Part shown: piece after piece, positions 1 through 7,591 of the stretch
How the letters are laid out: each line of letters begins with the position of its first letter
How positions within the stretch are numbered: position 1 is the first letter of the stretch
NCBI RefSeq assembly: GCF_011694815.1
Contig: NZ_CP050177.1
Coordinates: 3,089,001 to 3,153,000 of the forward strand
DNA length: 64,000 bases
From: Streptomyces liangshanensis
GTDB lineage: Bacteria > Actinomycetota > Actinomycetes > Streptomycetales > Streptomycetaceae
Reading direction: 5' to 3'
Notes under the pieces: model-generated
The model's database searches: none
The model's input: the letters and a program-made list of their open reading frames with translations, nothing else
What the model was told of the DNA's origin: nothing
Made by a program: the position numbers and the translations under genes

Positions 1-2533
1 CGCGTGCGTGACCCAGCGCGAGGAGCGCCTGCCGGACGGTCTGGATGTCGGGAGCCGCAGTCAGCGCGATCAGGGAAGCGGACAACGCCCGCGCGTCCCG
101 CCCGCCGACCTCTCGGCCGTCCCCCTCCCCCCTCGCCACCACATCCCGCGCGAACAGCGCGATCACCTGCTTGCGTACGTGCCGGTCGCCGTGCCGCAGC
201 AGCCGGTGCACCCGCGCCCGGGTGCCCGAGTACGGGGCGCGGAGCAGCAGTTCGAGGAGGATCACCTGCTCGCCCGGCGTCACCCCGGGCCGGTCGAGCA
301 GGTCCAGGGTCAAGGTGGCGACCAGCGCGTGACCGGCCTCGTCCGCGTCCGCCGCGTCGAGCAGGCAGACCGGCCTGATCTTCCGCCGCCCGTGCAGACG
401 GCCGCCCAGGGCGTGCAGCGCGTCCACGACGTCCTGGGGTACGACGAGTTGCCCCAGCGTCGATCCCGGGGTGGCTCCGGCGAGCCGCTCCCAGAGGTAC
501 GCACCGCTCGCGGCCGCGGCCGACTCCGCGGCCACCGGCTCCCCGGACTCCGCCGCCTCCGCCAGTTCGGCGACCACACGGAACAGGAGATCGGAGACGA
601 TCGGCAGCGTGCCCGCGCCACCGTGCCGGGCCAGCCTGCGCAGCGCGGCCCTGGGCTCGCCCGGGTCCAAGTGCGAGCTCAGGAGGGCCAGTTCGGCAGG
701 GTCGGGACGGCCCAGATCGGCCGCGATACGCGCGGGCAGATCGACGGGATCGAGACGGGCGAGCAGCGCGGCGCGCAGGGTGGGGTCGTCGTTGAGGTGC
801 CACAGCAGCTCCAGCGCGTGGTCCCGTACGGAGCGCAGGTACGGCGCGATCGTCCCCGCCTTCCCGTCCGCGGCGCCCGCTCCCGCCGCCTTCTCCTCGC
901 CGCCGGGTCCCGCGCCCCCGGACCCGCCGCCCAGCCCCAGCCCTTCGCGCAGGGCCGCCACCGTCCGCTCGCCGCCGATGGCCTCCAGCGCCCGCAGTAC
1001 GGCCGCCGGCGCCACGGGCAGCAGCGCGATCACGGCGTCCTCGGCCGGGGTGTACCGCAGGGCGCGGATCGCATCGAGGAACGGCGCGGACACGGAGGCA
1101 GAGGCGGAGGCGGACACGGACGCGACCACCGAGGGAAGCAGCCGCGTGACCGCCTCCCCGACCGACCGCCCCGGATCCCCCGCCCCCTGCGCGGCGAGCG
1201 CGACCAGGAGGTCCAGCCGCCGCGGCCAACTAGGATCACCGACGCCCACCCCCACCCCGGCCCCGACGCCAACGCCAATCCCGACCCCGACTCCGACTCC
1301 GACTCCGACTCCGGTCACCACCCGGAGCATCTCCTGCCGGGCCGTGAACAGGATCGTCGCGACCTCCCCCGCGTCGATCGAGTGGTCGGCGAGCGCCAGG
1401 CCGATGACGGCCGGGACGTCCGTGGCGGCCGGGAAGTGACCCCTGCGGTGCAGCCCGCTCAGGCAGGCCACCAGCGGGCCGCCGAGGAGCAGCGGGTCCC
1501 GGGCGGCGAGGGCGGTCAGTTCACCGATGTCGTCCCGCCCGGCGAGGTCGCCGAGCGACTCCATCGCCCGCCGCCGCGGACCGGGCGGCAGATCGGGATC
1601 GCCGGCCACCTGGCGCAACAGGCCCGCGTGTCCGTGCCGGGCGGCCACCGTGAGCGCGGCCTCGGCGGCCCCGGGCCGGGCCGCGACGGCCTCGGCGGTG
1701 AGGTGGGGCGTGAGCCGTACCACCGGCACCGGGTCCAACACCGCCCACGGCTCCGCCAGTTCGCGCAGCGCGCCGACCACCACCGCGCCCCTGTCCCGGC
1801 CGGCTCCGTCGCCATCCCCCACTTCACTGCCATCGCCGTCGCCGCCGCCCGCCAGGCTGAGGACATGGCCACGGACCGTCGCGGGTGCGAGCAGGCCGGC
1901 GTGCAGCGCTTCCCTGGCCAGCCGCAGAGCGGCCGCCCGTAGCAACGGGTCCTCGTTGCGGGCCAGTTCGGCCACGAGGTCGGCGGGCCGGTGCGCGTCG
2001 GTGGCGGTCACGTCGCGGAGGGCGTGGCGGAGGAGTTCGCCGGGCGCGTACCGGATCACCCCTGGCTCGTTGACGAGTTCGGCGCGGAGCCAGGCGATCC
2101 GTACCCGTACCGACAGATGGTCGGCCGCCCGCCACGAGGGCCGCCGCCGGCCTCGGAGGTACGGCCCGAGGCGCGCGTACAGCCCGGCCAGGGCAAGCAT
2201 CTCCTCCGGCGACCGCTCCGGGAGCCCCGCGACCGACTCGGGGAGCAGCAGGGCGAGTTCGTCGCTGCTTCCGTCGGCCACGACCCGCTCGGTGAGCAGG
2301 ACCAGCCCGAGGTAGCGCACCCGCGCGTCGTCGTGCCCGACGAGCCGGCGAAAGGTGTACGGCGGGCAGGCCCGCGCGTCGAGCCGGGCGGCCAGCCGAC
2401 CCACGTCGGCGCGACGAAGGGCGTCGAGGACCACCTCGTCGGAGGCAGACACGGATGCGACGGGGGCGGGGGAGGCAGGCGCGGGCCCGGGAAGCGCGGG
2501 CCCCTCCGTGGGTGTCCCGGTGGGCGGCGTCAT
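1..2533 (-). CDS. HEAT-like alpha-helical repeat protein, C-terminus cut by window edge
   Basis: An uninterrupted minus-strand frame runs from an ATG at 2533 past base 1, so about 844 residues are visible and the C-terminus is missing. The protein is Leu/Ala/Arg-rich, with repeated amphipathic helix pairs (for example RYLGLVLLTERVVA, LLRAAALRLAREAL, HVRKQVIALFARDVVA) that resemble HEAT/armadillo scaffolds; no catalytic motif was seen. The N-terminus is Pro/Ala-rich. A run of alternating Val and Gly near residue 415 is encoded by a short repeat, and a Ser/Ala/Val run follows. No clear Shine-Dalgarno precedes the ATG, so the start is uncertain. It lies downstream of tsaE on the same strand. Function unknown; a scaffold or protein-binding role is inference from the fold only. 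Confidence 0.8.
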   Translation of the reverse strand, partial: MTPPTGTPTEGPALPGPAPASPAPVASVSASDEVVLDALRRADVGRLAARLDARACPPYTFRRLVGHDDARVRYLGLVLLTERVVADGSSDELALLLPESVAGLPERSPEEMLALAGLYARLGPYLRGRRRPSWRAADHLSVRVRIAWLRAELVNEPGVIRYAPGELLRHALRDVTATDAHRPADLVAELARNEDPLLRAAALRLAREALHAGLLAPATVRGHVLSLAGGGDGDGSEVGDGDGAGRDRGAVVVGALRELAEPWAVLDPVPVVRLTPHLTAEAVAARPGAAEAALTVAARHGHAGLLRQVAGDPDLPPGPRRRAMESLGDLAGRDDIGELTALAARDPLLLGGPLVACLSGLHRRGHFPAATDVPAVIGLALADHSIDAGEVATILFTARQEMLRVVTGVGVGVGVGVGIGVGVGAGVGVGVGDPSWPRRLDLLVALAAQGAGDPGRSVGEAVTRLLPSVVASVSASASASVSAPFLDAIRALRYTPAEDAVIALLPVAPAAVLRALEAIGGERTVAALREGLGLGGGSGGAGPGGEEKAAGAGAADGKAGTIAPYLRSVRDHALELLWHLNDDPTLRAALLARLDPVDLPARIAADLGRPDPAELALLSSHLDPGEPRAALRRLARHGGAGTLPIVSDLLFRVVAELAEAAESGEPVAAESAAAASGAYLWERLAGATPGSTLGQLVVPQDVVDALHALGGRLHGRRKIRPVCLLDAADADEAGHALVATLTLDLLDRPGVTPGEQVILLELLLRAPYSGTRARVHRLLRHGDRHVRKQVIALFARDVVARGEGDGREVGGRDARALSASLIALTAAPDIQTVRQALLALGHAR
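1240..1318 (-). repeat. Val-Gly encoding minisatellite inside the HEAT-like gene
   Basis: A short-period repeat built on GGAGTC/GGGGTC hexamers (minus strand) encodes an almost uninterrupted (Val-Gly)n stretch with one Ile and one Ala. The period is a multiple of three, so copy changes would keep the frame. It probably marks a flexible linker between helical blocks. Confidence 0.75.
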
Positions 2534-2662
2534 CGTCGGGATGCTAGCGGGGCCGTACCGCACCCGACCAGCGGAATTCGCACGCTACGAGCGGTCGGTG
2601 AACGGGCGGCCGGGCCGCCGGGCCGCCGCCGGGCCGCCGCCGGGCCGCCGGCCGAAGGGCCT

Positions 2663-2740
2663 CGTCAGCGGCCCCGGTGGACCCCGCTCGTCAACGTCCC
2701 CCGTGGACCCCGGTCGTCAGCGGCCCCGGTGGACCAACGA
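2663..2740. repeat. 26-bp tandem repeat, three copies, at the tsaE 3' end
   Basis: Copies begin at 2663, 2689 and 2715 with the pattern CGTCAnCGnCCCCnGTGGACC; the middle copy is the most diverged. The last copy contains the tsaE stop codon (2717-2719), so the repeat grew out of, or into, the gene end. Just beside it (about 2605-2655) lies a second low-complexity run of GGGCCGCC units. Together they fill the 183-bp gap before the HEAT-like gene; no other feature was seen there. Confidence 0.7.
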
Positions 2741-3337
2741 CCCCAGATCGGCCCCCGCCCACCGCTCGCCCACGCCCGTCACCGTGACCTGGCGGCGGTC
2801 GTCGTCCGTGTCGCCGACCACGCGGTCGATGACAACATGGAGCCGGTCGTCCGACAGCTCCTCGACCTTGCCCTCGCCCCACTCCACGACCACCACCGAG
2901 TCGGGCAGCGAGACGTCCAGGTCGAGATCCTCCATCTCGTCCAGGCCTCCGCCGAGCCGGTACGCGTCGACGTGGACCAGGGGCGGTCCGTCCACCAGGG
3001 ACGGGTGCACACGGGCGATCACGAACGTCGGTGAGGTCACGGCCCCCCGCACCCCGAGCCCCTCGCCGAGGCCGCGCGTCAGGGTCGTCTTGCCCGCGCC
3101 CAGCTCGCCGGTGAGCATCACGAGGTCGCCGGGACGCACCAGGGCGGCGAGACCGAGCCCCAGCTCGCGCATGCGCTCGGGAGAGTCGACGGTGAGCACG
3201 AGGGAGGCGGCCCCGGGCCCGCCCGAAGCCACGGCATCGGGCGTCACGGCGGGATCGGGCGTCACGGCATGCTCAGGCGTCACGGTGGGCTCAGCTGCCG
3301 GGCTGTGCGGTCGTTCCAGGCTGTGCGGTCGTTCCAT
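2717..3337 (-). CDS. tsaE: tRNA threonylcarbamoyladenosine biosynthesis ATPase TsaE
   Basis: This is the P-loop ATPase that works with TsaB and TsaD to make t6A37 on ANN-decoding tRNAs in the cytoplasm. Walker A is GELGAGKTT, followed by TSPTFVIARVH and VDAYRL, all family hallmarks. At 206 aa it is longer than the usual ~150 because of about 45 extra N-terminal residues with a TVTPEH/AVTPDP/AVTPDA repeat. The ATG at 3337 lies inside the 3' end of the hydrolase gene, a 47-bp overlap that suggests translational coupling; a later start near the conserved core is possible. Neighbours alr and the hydrolase are co-directional. Confidence 0.92.
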   Translation of the reverse strand: MERPHSLERPHSPAAEPTVTPEHAVTPDPAVTPDAVASGGPGAASLVLTVDSPERMRELGLGLAALVRPGDLVMLTGELGAGKTTLTRGLGEGLGVRGAVTSPTFVIARVHPSLVDGPPLVHVDAYRLGGGLDEMEDLDLDVSLPDSVVVVEWGEGKVEELSDDRLHVVIDRVVGDTDDDRRQVTVTGVGERWAGADLGSLVHRGR

Positions 3338-4604
3338 AGGTGTCCACGTTAGTCTCCGTCGGCACCGCGCCGACGCGGGCCAGCAGGTCGGCGAGCCGGT
3401 CCGTGACGGCCTCCGGGTGCTCCAGCATCACCAGGTGCCCGGCGTCCGGTACGAGCACCAGCTCCGCGTCCGGCAGCAGGTCGGCGATGGCCTCGCTGTG
3501 CGAGCTGGGGGTCACCAGGTCGCTCACCCCGGCCAGGATCAGCGCCGGGACGTCCAGGAAGACCCCCAGCGCGGCCGTCTTGTCGTGGTCGGTGAAGGCC
3601 GGGTAGAACTCGGCGACCACGTCGATCGGCGTGCCCTCGATGAGCCGCTCGGCGAACCGTACGACGGCGGGGTCCACGTCCTTCGAGCTGAACGAGTACC
3701 GCTTGATCAGCCCGGCGAACAGGTCGGCGGTGGCCCGCCGCCCCCGCTCCACCAGGTCGGCCTGCGAACCGAGCGCCTTGAGCACGCCGGGCAGGATCCG
3801 GCGGACGGCGTTCACGCCCGCGAGCGGGAGGCCGTAGTTGACCTCGCCGAGCTTGCCGCTGGACGTCCCGACGAAGGCGACACCGACCACCCGCTCCCTT
3901 ATGAGCTCGGGGTACTGGTCGGCCAGGGCCATGATCGTCATGCCCCCCATGGAGTGCCCGACGAGGACGAGCGGCCCTTCGGGGGCCGCCGCGTCGATGA
4001 CGGCCTTGAGGTCACGCCCGAGCTGGTCGATGGTGACCGCGACGGCGCCGGGACCCCGCTGGGACGCGCCGCGCGCGGACCGCCCGTGGCTGCGCTGGTC
4101 CCAGTGCACCGTACGGACGAGTCCGCGCAGCGCGGCGCGCTGGAAGTGCCAGGAGTCCTGGTTGAGGCAGTAACCGTGGCTGAAGACGACCGTGACGGGC
4201 GCGGGCGTACGCCGCCCGAAGAGCCGGCGCCGCCGGGGCGCGGCGGCGGAGGTGGCCGCCTTGGCGGCCTTGCCGCCCTTGGCTCCCTTGGCCGGCTTGG
4301 CGCTCTCCTCGGGCTCGACCTCGTCGGTCTCGTAGTACAGCTCCGTACCGTCGTCGGCGAGGGCGGTGCCCGGGGTGCCGCGCAGTCCGCCGTACGGCCC
4401 CGACGAGTCGAGGGCGAGCCGCGCCTTCTTGCGCATGCCCCGGCCGACGGTGAGGCGCTCGATCGCGACACCGGCGGCGGCGCCGGCGGCGATGACACCT
4501 ATCGCGGCCCCGGCGACCCCGGCCCGGCGCCAGTTCCCGGCGGCGGCCGAGGTGAGGGCGGCCACTTCCTGCGCCACGTCGCCGGCCGCGCTGCTCTCGG
4601 TCAC
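3291..4604 (-). CDS. Alpha/beta-fold hydrolase, membrane-anchored
   Basis: An alpha/beta hydrolase of 437 aa. A hydrophobic Ala/Gly-rich segment near residues 28-48 looks like an N-terminal membrane anchor, followed by a charged Lys/Ala-rich linker (residues ~100-130) and the catalytic domain. Visible motifs are the oxyanion strand FSHGYCLN, the nucleophile elbow GHSMGG, the acid region AGVSDLVTP and the catalytic His in DAGHLVMLEHP. The GTG start at 4604 overlaps the alr stop as GTGA, so it is probably translationally coupled to alr. The substrate cannot be read from the sequence; the position between alr and tsaE, common in actinomycetes, suggests constitutive expression. Confidence 0.88.
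   Translation of the reverse strand: MTESSAAGDVAQEVAALTSAAAGNWRRAGVAGAAIGVIAAGAAAGVAIERLTVGRGMRKKARLALDSSGPYGGLRGTPGTALADDGTELYYETDEVEPEESAKPAKGAKGGKAAKAATSAAAPRRRRLFGRRTPAPVTVVFSHGYCLNQDSWHFQRAALRGLVRTVHWDQRSHGRSARGASQRGPGAVAVTIDQLGRDLKAVIDAAAPEGPLVLVGHSMGGMTIMALADQYPELIRERVVGVAFVGTSSGKLGEVNYGLPLAGVNAVRRILPGVLKALGSQADLVERGRRATADLFAGLIKRYSFSSKDVDPAVVRFAERLIEGTPIDVVAEFYPAFTDHDKTAALGVFLDVPALILAGVSDLVTPSSHSEAIADLLPDAELVLVPDAGHLVMLEHPEAVTDRLADLLARVGAVPTETNVDTYGTTAQPGTTAQPGS
3301..3336. repeat. Perfect 18-bp tandem duplication in the hydrolase/tsaE overlap
   Basis: The 18-mer GGCTGTGCGGTCGTTCCA occurs twice back to back. It is read in two frames: the hydrolase gains a repeated TTAQPG C-terminal tail, and TsaE gains a repeated ERPHSL at its N-terminus. 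The duplication therefore extended both proteins at once without breaking either frame. Confidence 0.85.
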
Positions 4605-5971
4605 CGTGCGCTCCTTGGGGTGCTGGGTGGGGCGGGGAGGGGAGGGGAGGCGGGGGATTGGGCGGCAGCGTGCGGCGTGGGGCGGGGCGGATCGCGTCGC
4701 GCGGCCTGACCGGCCGGATCGGCCGCGTCGGCATCCGTCCCCCCGACGTAGACGCGGGGAACGCGCGCGCCGATGCGGGTGACGATCTCGTACGCGATGG
4801 TCCCGGCCGCCTCGGCCCAGTCCTCGGCCGTCGGCTCACCGCGGTCGCCGGGGCCGAAGAGGACGGCGGGGGTGCCGGGCTCGACGACGTCGTCGCCGAG
4901 GTCGACCACGAACTGGTCCATGGCGACCCGGCCGGCGACCCGCCGCCAGGGGGTGCCGCTCGCACCGGCCGCCCGCGCATCCCCGACGAGCACGGGCCCG
5001 CGGCCCGAGGCGTGCCGGGGAATGCCGTCGGCGTACCCGAGGGGCACCAGGCCGAGGTTGGTGCGCTGCGGGGTGACGTAGTGGTGGCCGTAACTGACGC
5101 CGTGCCCCTCGGGGACCTGTTTGACCAGGGCGACGGAGGCGGAGAGGGTCATGACGGGCCGCAGCCCGAAGTCCTGGGGGGTACCGAGGGCGGGGCTGGG
5201 TGAGATGCCGTACATGGCGATGCCGGTCCGGACGAGATCGAAGTGCGACTCGGGGACGGTGAGGGTGGCCGGGGAGTTGGCGATGTGCCGTACCTCGGGC
5301 TCGACGCCTTCCTTCTCGGCGTACGCGAGCATCTCGTGGAAGAGGTCGAGCTGTGCGCCGACGGAGGGATGACCGGGCTCGTCGGCGCAGGCGAAGTGGG
5401 ACCACAGGCCGGTGACGACAACCTCGCCGGCCTCCTGGGCGGCGAGGGCGGCGGCGACCAGGGCGGGCCAGTCGGCGGGCTGGCAGCCGTTACGGCCGAG
5501 GCCGGTGTCGGCCTTGAGCTGGATACGGGCGGGCCGCCCGGCCTCCCGGGCGGCGGCGGCCACCTCCCGGAGGGCCCACATGCCGCTGACGCCCATGTCG
5601 AGGTCGGCTTCGATCCCGGCGCGCCAGGGGTCGCCGGGGGTCCAGAGCCAGCACAGGACACGACTGCGGATGCCCGCGGCCCGCAGGGCGAGGGCTTCCT
5701 GCGGCGTGGCGGTCCCGAGCCAGCCAGCGCCGGCTTCGAGGGCGGCGCGGGCGACGGGCACCATCCCGTGCCCGTACGCGTCGGACTTCACGACGGCCAT
5801 CAGGGCAGCACCGGACTCGGCCCGGTCCCGAAGCACCCGCACGTTGCCACGCAGGGCGCCGAGATCGATCTCGGCACGAGCCCGAGGGGGCGGGGGCTGG
5901 TCTTGGGGCTGGGGCCGATCCCGCGGCTGGTCCTGGGGCTGGTCCTGGGGCGCCTGAATGTTTCCGGTCAT
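4601..5971 (-). CDS. alr: Alanine racemase
   Basis: PLP-dependent racemase supplying D-alanine for peptidoglycan. The PLP lysine is in AVVKSDAYGHG (K62) and the second catalytic base, a Tyr, is in GVSYGHHY (Y294). The chosen ATG at 5971 gives 456 aa. An in-frame GTG at 6061 would add 30 Pro/Ser-rich residues, but it lies inside the long inverted repeat and has a matching copy in the other arm, so it is unlikely. The N-terminus has a Gln/Asp/Pro repeat (QDQPQDQP) before the barrel begins at ARAEIDL, and the C-terminal ~40 residues are Pro/Ala-rich tail. The stop overlaps the hydrolase start. Confidence 0.95.
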   Translation of the reverse strand: MTGNIQAPQDQPQDQPRDRPQPQDQPPPPRARAEIDLGALRGNVRVLRDRAESGAALMAVVKSDAYGHGMVPVARAALEAGAGWLGTATPQEALALRAAGIRSRVLCWLWTPGDPWRAGIEADLDMGVSGMWALREVAAAAREAGRPARIQLKADTGLGRNGCQPADWPALVAAALAAQEAGEVVVTGLWSHFACADEPGHPSVGAQLDLFHEMLAYAEKEGVEPEVRHIANSPATLTVPESHFDLVRTGIAMYGISPSPALGTPQDFGLRPVMTLSASVALVKQVPEGHGVSYGHHYVTPQRTNLGLVPLGYADGIPRHASGRGPVLVGDARAAGASGTPWRRVAGRVAMDQFVVDLGDDVVEPGTPAVLFGPGDRGEPTAEDWAEAAGTIAYEIVTRIGARVPRVYVGGTDADAADPAGQAARRDPPRPTPHAAAQSPASPPLPAPPSTPRSAR

Positions 5972-6022
5972 CAGGACCAGTCTCTCAGAGCTGGGGGCCG
6001 GGGTGGGGGTGGCGTGGGGGTG

Positions 6023-6381
6023 GTCGGGTGCGGGTTCAGACGGAGACGTAGTCGGGGTCACGGTTCTTGTTCTGTGTGACGTGGGGGCCGCCCCTTGCTG
6101 TTGAGTGTCGCGGTTTCGGGGCGGGCGTCAAGGGCGCTCCTTCGTCGCGTCGGCAAGCCGATTGCGCTTCGCTCCACCCTTGACCCCCGCCCCGAAACCG
6201 CAAGTGAAGGCGAGGGGGGGCGGCCCGGGGGAGGGGTCCCCGAGGGGCCTGTTTGTTGCCGGGCTTTCGTCGCGGTCTGCGGCTCCGGTTGGGGATTGCG
6301 CACCACTTGAATGGGGCTGTGCGACTCGGCTCAGCGGCTGAAAGGCCGTCCGTTGGCGGGCGTACAAGCACCGTGTCTGAG
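6023..6381 (+). repeat. Left arm of a long inverted repeat (~359 bp)
   Basis: This arm matches the reverse complement of 7234-7591 over nearly its full length, with scattered substitutions and small indels. Long blocks are shared, such as those containing GACGTGGGGGCCGCCCCTTG, GCGCACCACTTGAATGGGGC and GGCGGGCGTACAAGCACCGT. The outer end lies upstream of the alr start. No gene was found in it; short frames on either strand show no coding signature and do not match between arms. Confidence 0.85.
6110..6201. repeat. Hairpin inside the left arm
   Basis: Two 25-nt half-sites (6110-6134 and 6177-6201) are inverted copies with one mismatch; each contains GCGGTTTCGGGGCGGG and GTCAAGGG. The 42-nt loop contains a smaller CGGC-AA-GCCG hairpin. 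Either DNA strand, or an RNA from it, could fold into a long stem. The half-sites carry TTGAC elements but no convincing -10. Confidence 0.85.
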
Positions 6382-6433
6382 CTGGGTGGGTGGAAGGGGA
6401 GGGGCGGGCAGTCTTCCCCCTTCCGGCCGGTGA

Positions 6434-6470
6434 TGTGCCCTGGATACGCACCAACCGAACACAGCACACA
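6434..6470. repeat. 37-bp dyad, copy 1
   Basis: Arms TGTGCCCTG and CAGCACACA are separated by 19 nt; each arm has one change from the most perfect copy at 7090. It is followed by AGACCGGG, as in the other copies. Confidence 0.7.
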
Positions 6471-6674
6471 AGACCGGGAAGGAAGGGCCGCCGGAGGGCT
6501 CCCGAGTCAGGGCGAATGGTGCAAATGGTCGGGCTGGGGTGGGTGGTGGGGTGGCCTTGACGATCGGCCGCCACCCACCCAGCCGCATGCGGACACCACA
6601 CCCGCGCCCGGAGGTTGGTGGGGCGGGTGCGGCAGGAGAGGTGGGCCGTAGTCCCCGCCCTATCCGGCGGGCCT

Positions 6675-6711
6675 TGTGCCCTGAGTGCGGTTAAGTCGAA
6701 CACAGGACACA
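6675..6711. repeat. 37-bp dyad, copy 2
   Basis: Arms TGTGCCCTG and CAGGACACA (one mismatch), 19 nt apart, extend to CTTGTGCCCTG/CAGGACACAAG. This copy starts 241 bp after copy 1. A left half-site only (TGTGTCC, 6907) marks a decayed third copy. Confidence 0.75.
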
Positions 6712-7089
6712 AGACCGACCTCAGGGACCCCCGAGGCCGGGCCCATTAGACATAAGCCCAGGTGGGGCGTAGTGGTGGGCTGGCCTCGGCTGTCGGCTCG
6801 CCCCGGCCCGCGCGCAGACATCACACCCCCGCCGGGAGGCTGATGGGGTGGATGCGGCAGCCCGCAGACCCCATCCGGCCCTTCCCCAGCCCCATTCGGC
6901 GGGTTGTGTGTCCGGAGGGCATGTGGCCTGGCTGGGGTGGGTGGTGGGGCGGTCTCAGCCGTCGGTTGCCGTCCACCGGCCCGCATGCGGACATCACACC
7001 CACACCGGGAGGCGGGTGGGGTTGGTGGGGTGAGTGAGGCTGCCCGCAGGCGCAGTCCGGCCCTCCCCCGGCCCTTATCTGGCGGGTTG

Positions 7090-7126
7090 TGTGTCCTGGG
7101 TACCGGTCAACGGAACACAGGACACA
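7090..7126. repeat. 37-bp dyad, best-preserved copy
   Basis: Perfect 9-bp arms TGTGTCCTG and CAGGACACA flank a 19-nt centre containing GGTACC. The arm length and conserved spacing (37 bp in all three full copies) suggest a protein-binding or RNA-structure constraint; that is inference. Confidence 0.8.
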
Positions 7127-7233
7127 AGGCCGGGGAGGCATGGTCCGCAGGGGACTCCCAAGCCTGGGGAGATGGGGTGTCCTGGTCGCCGGATCGGATG
7201 TTCCTCTCCTCACCCCGCAGCTCATCTACGGAT

Positions 7234-7591
7234 CTCAGACACGGTGCTTGTACGCCCGCCAGCGGACGGCCGGCTAGCCGCTGAGCCGAGTCGCCACCGC
7301 CCCATTCAAGTGGTGCGCAAACCCCGGCCGGAGCCGCAGACCGGAAACAGGCCCCAGCAACTCCCCTGCCGTCCCGGGGGACCCCTCCCCCGGGCCGCCC
7401 CCCCTCGCCTTCACTTGCGGTTTCGGGGCGGGAGTCAAGGGTGACCGAAGGTCATCGGCTTGCCGACGCGACGAAGGAGCGCCCTTGACGCCCGACCCGA
7501 AACCGCGACACTCAACAGCAAGGGGCGGCCCCCACGTCACACAACACAAGAACCGTGACCCCGACCGGGTCAGTCTGAACCCGCACCCGAC
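7234..7591 (-). repeat. Right arm of the long inverted repeat (~358 bp)
   Basis: Inverted counterpart of 6023-6381. The homology stops exactly at the nnrD stop codon (7591-7593). It contains its own internal hairpin at 7417-7506. The two arms differ near the middle, where the left has TTGTTGCCGGGCTTTCG and the right has unrelated sequence of similar length, so they are related but not recently copied. Confidence 0.85.
7417..7506. repeat. Hairpin inside the right arm
   Basis: The half-sites 7417-7441 and 7482-7506 are 25-nt inverted copies with two mismatches and correspond to the left-arm hairpin. The stem is kept although its individual bases differ between arms, which hints at selection on pairing. 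Confidence 0.8.

Larger units (their letters stand above)
6382..7233. repeat. Core of the island: degenerate ~180-240-bp tandem units
   Basis: The core is made of diverged direct repeats. The recurring order is a GGCTGGGGTGGGTGGTGGGG block, a palindrome CCGCATGCGG followed by ACAYCACACCC and CGGGAGG, a GGTGGGG block, then TCYGGCGGG and a 37-bp dyad. Near-complete units lie at about 6531-6711, 6760-6920 and 6925-7126; a partial unit precedes 6470. No transposase, tRNA or coding frame is recognisable. It is not a CRISPR array: the units are too long and there are no unique spacers. Confidence 0.75.

Noticed and set aside
8..1942. 644-codon plus-strand frame at the left edge
   Set aside because: Composition is Gln/Arg/Pro/Gly-rich with no secondary-structure pattern, while the opposite strand gives a coherent helical-repeat protein.
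6382..7233. CRISPR array
   Set aside because: Units are about 180-240 bp, degenerate, without regular 28-37-bp repeats and unique spacers, and there are no cas genes nearby.
6023..7591. Insertion sequence with transposase
   Set aside because: No frame inside encodes a transposase or any recognisable domain; only the inverted arms resemble an element.
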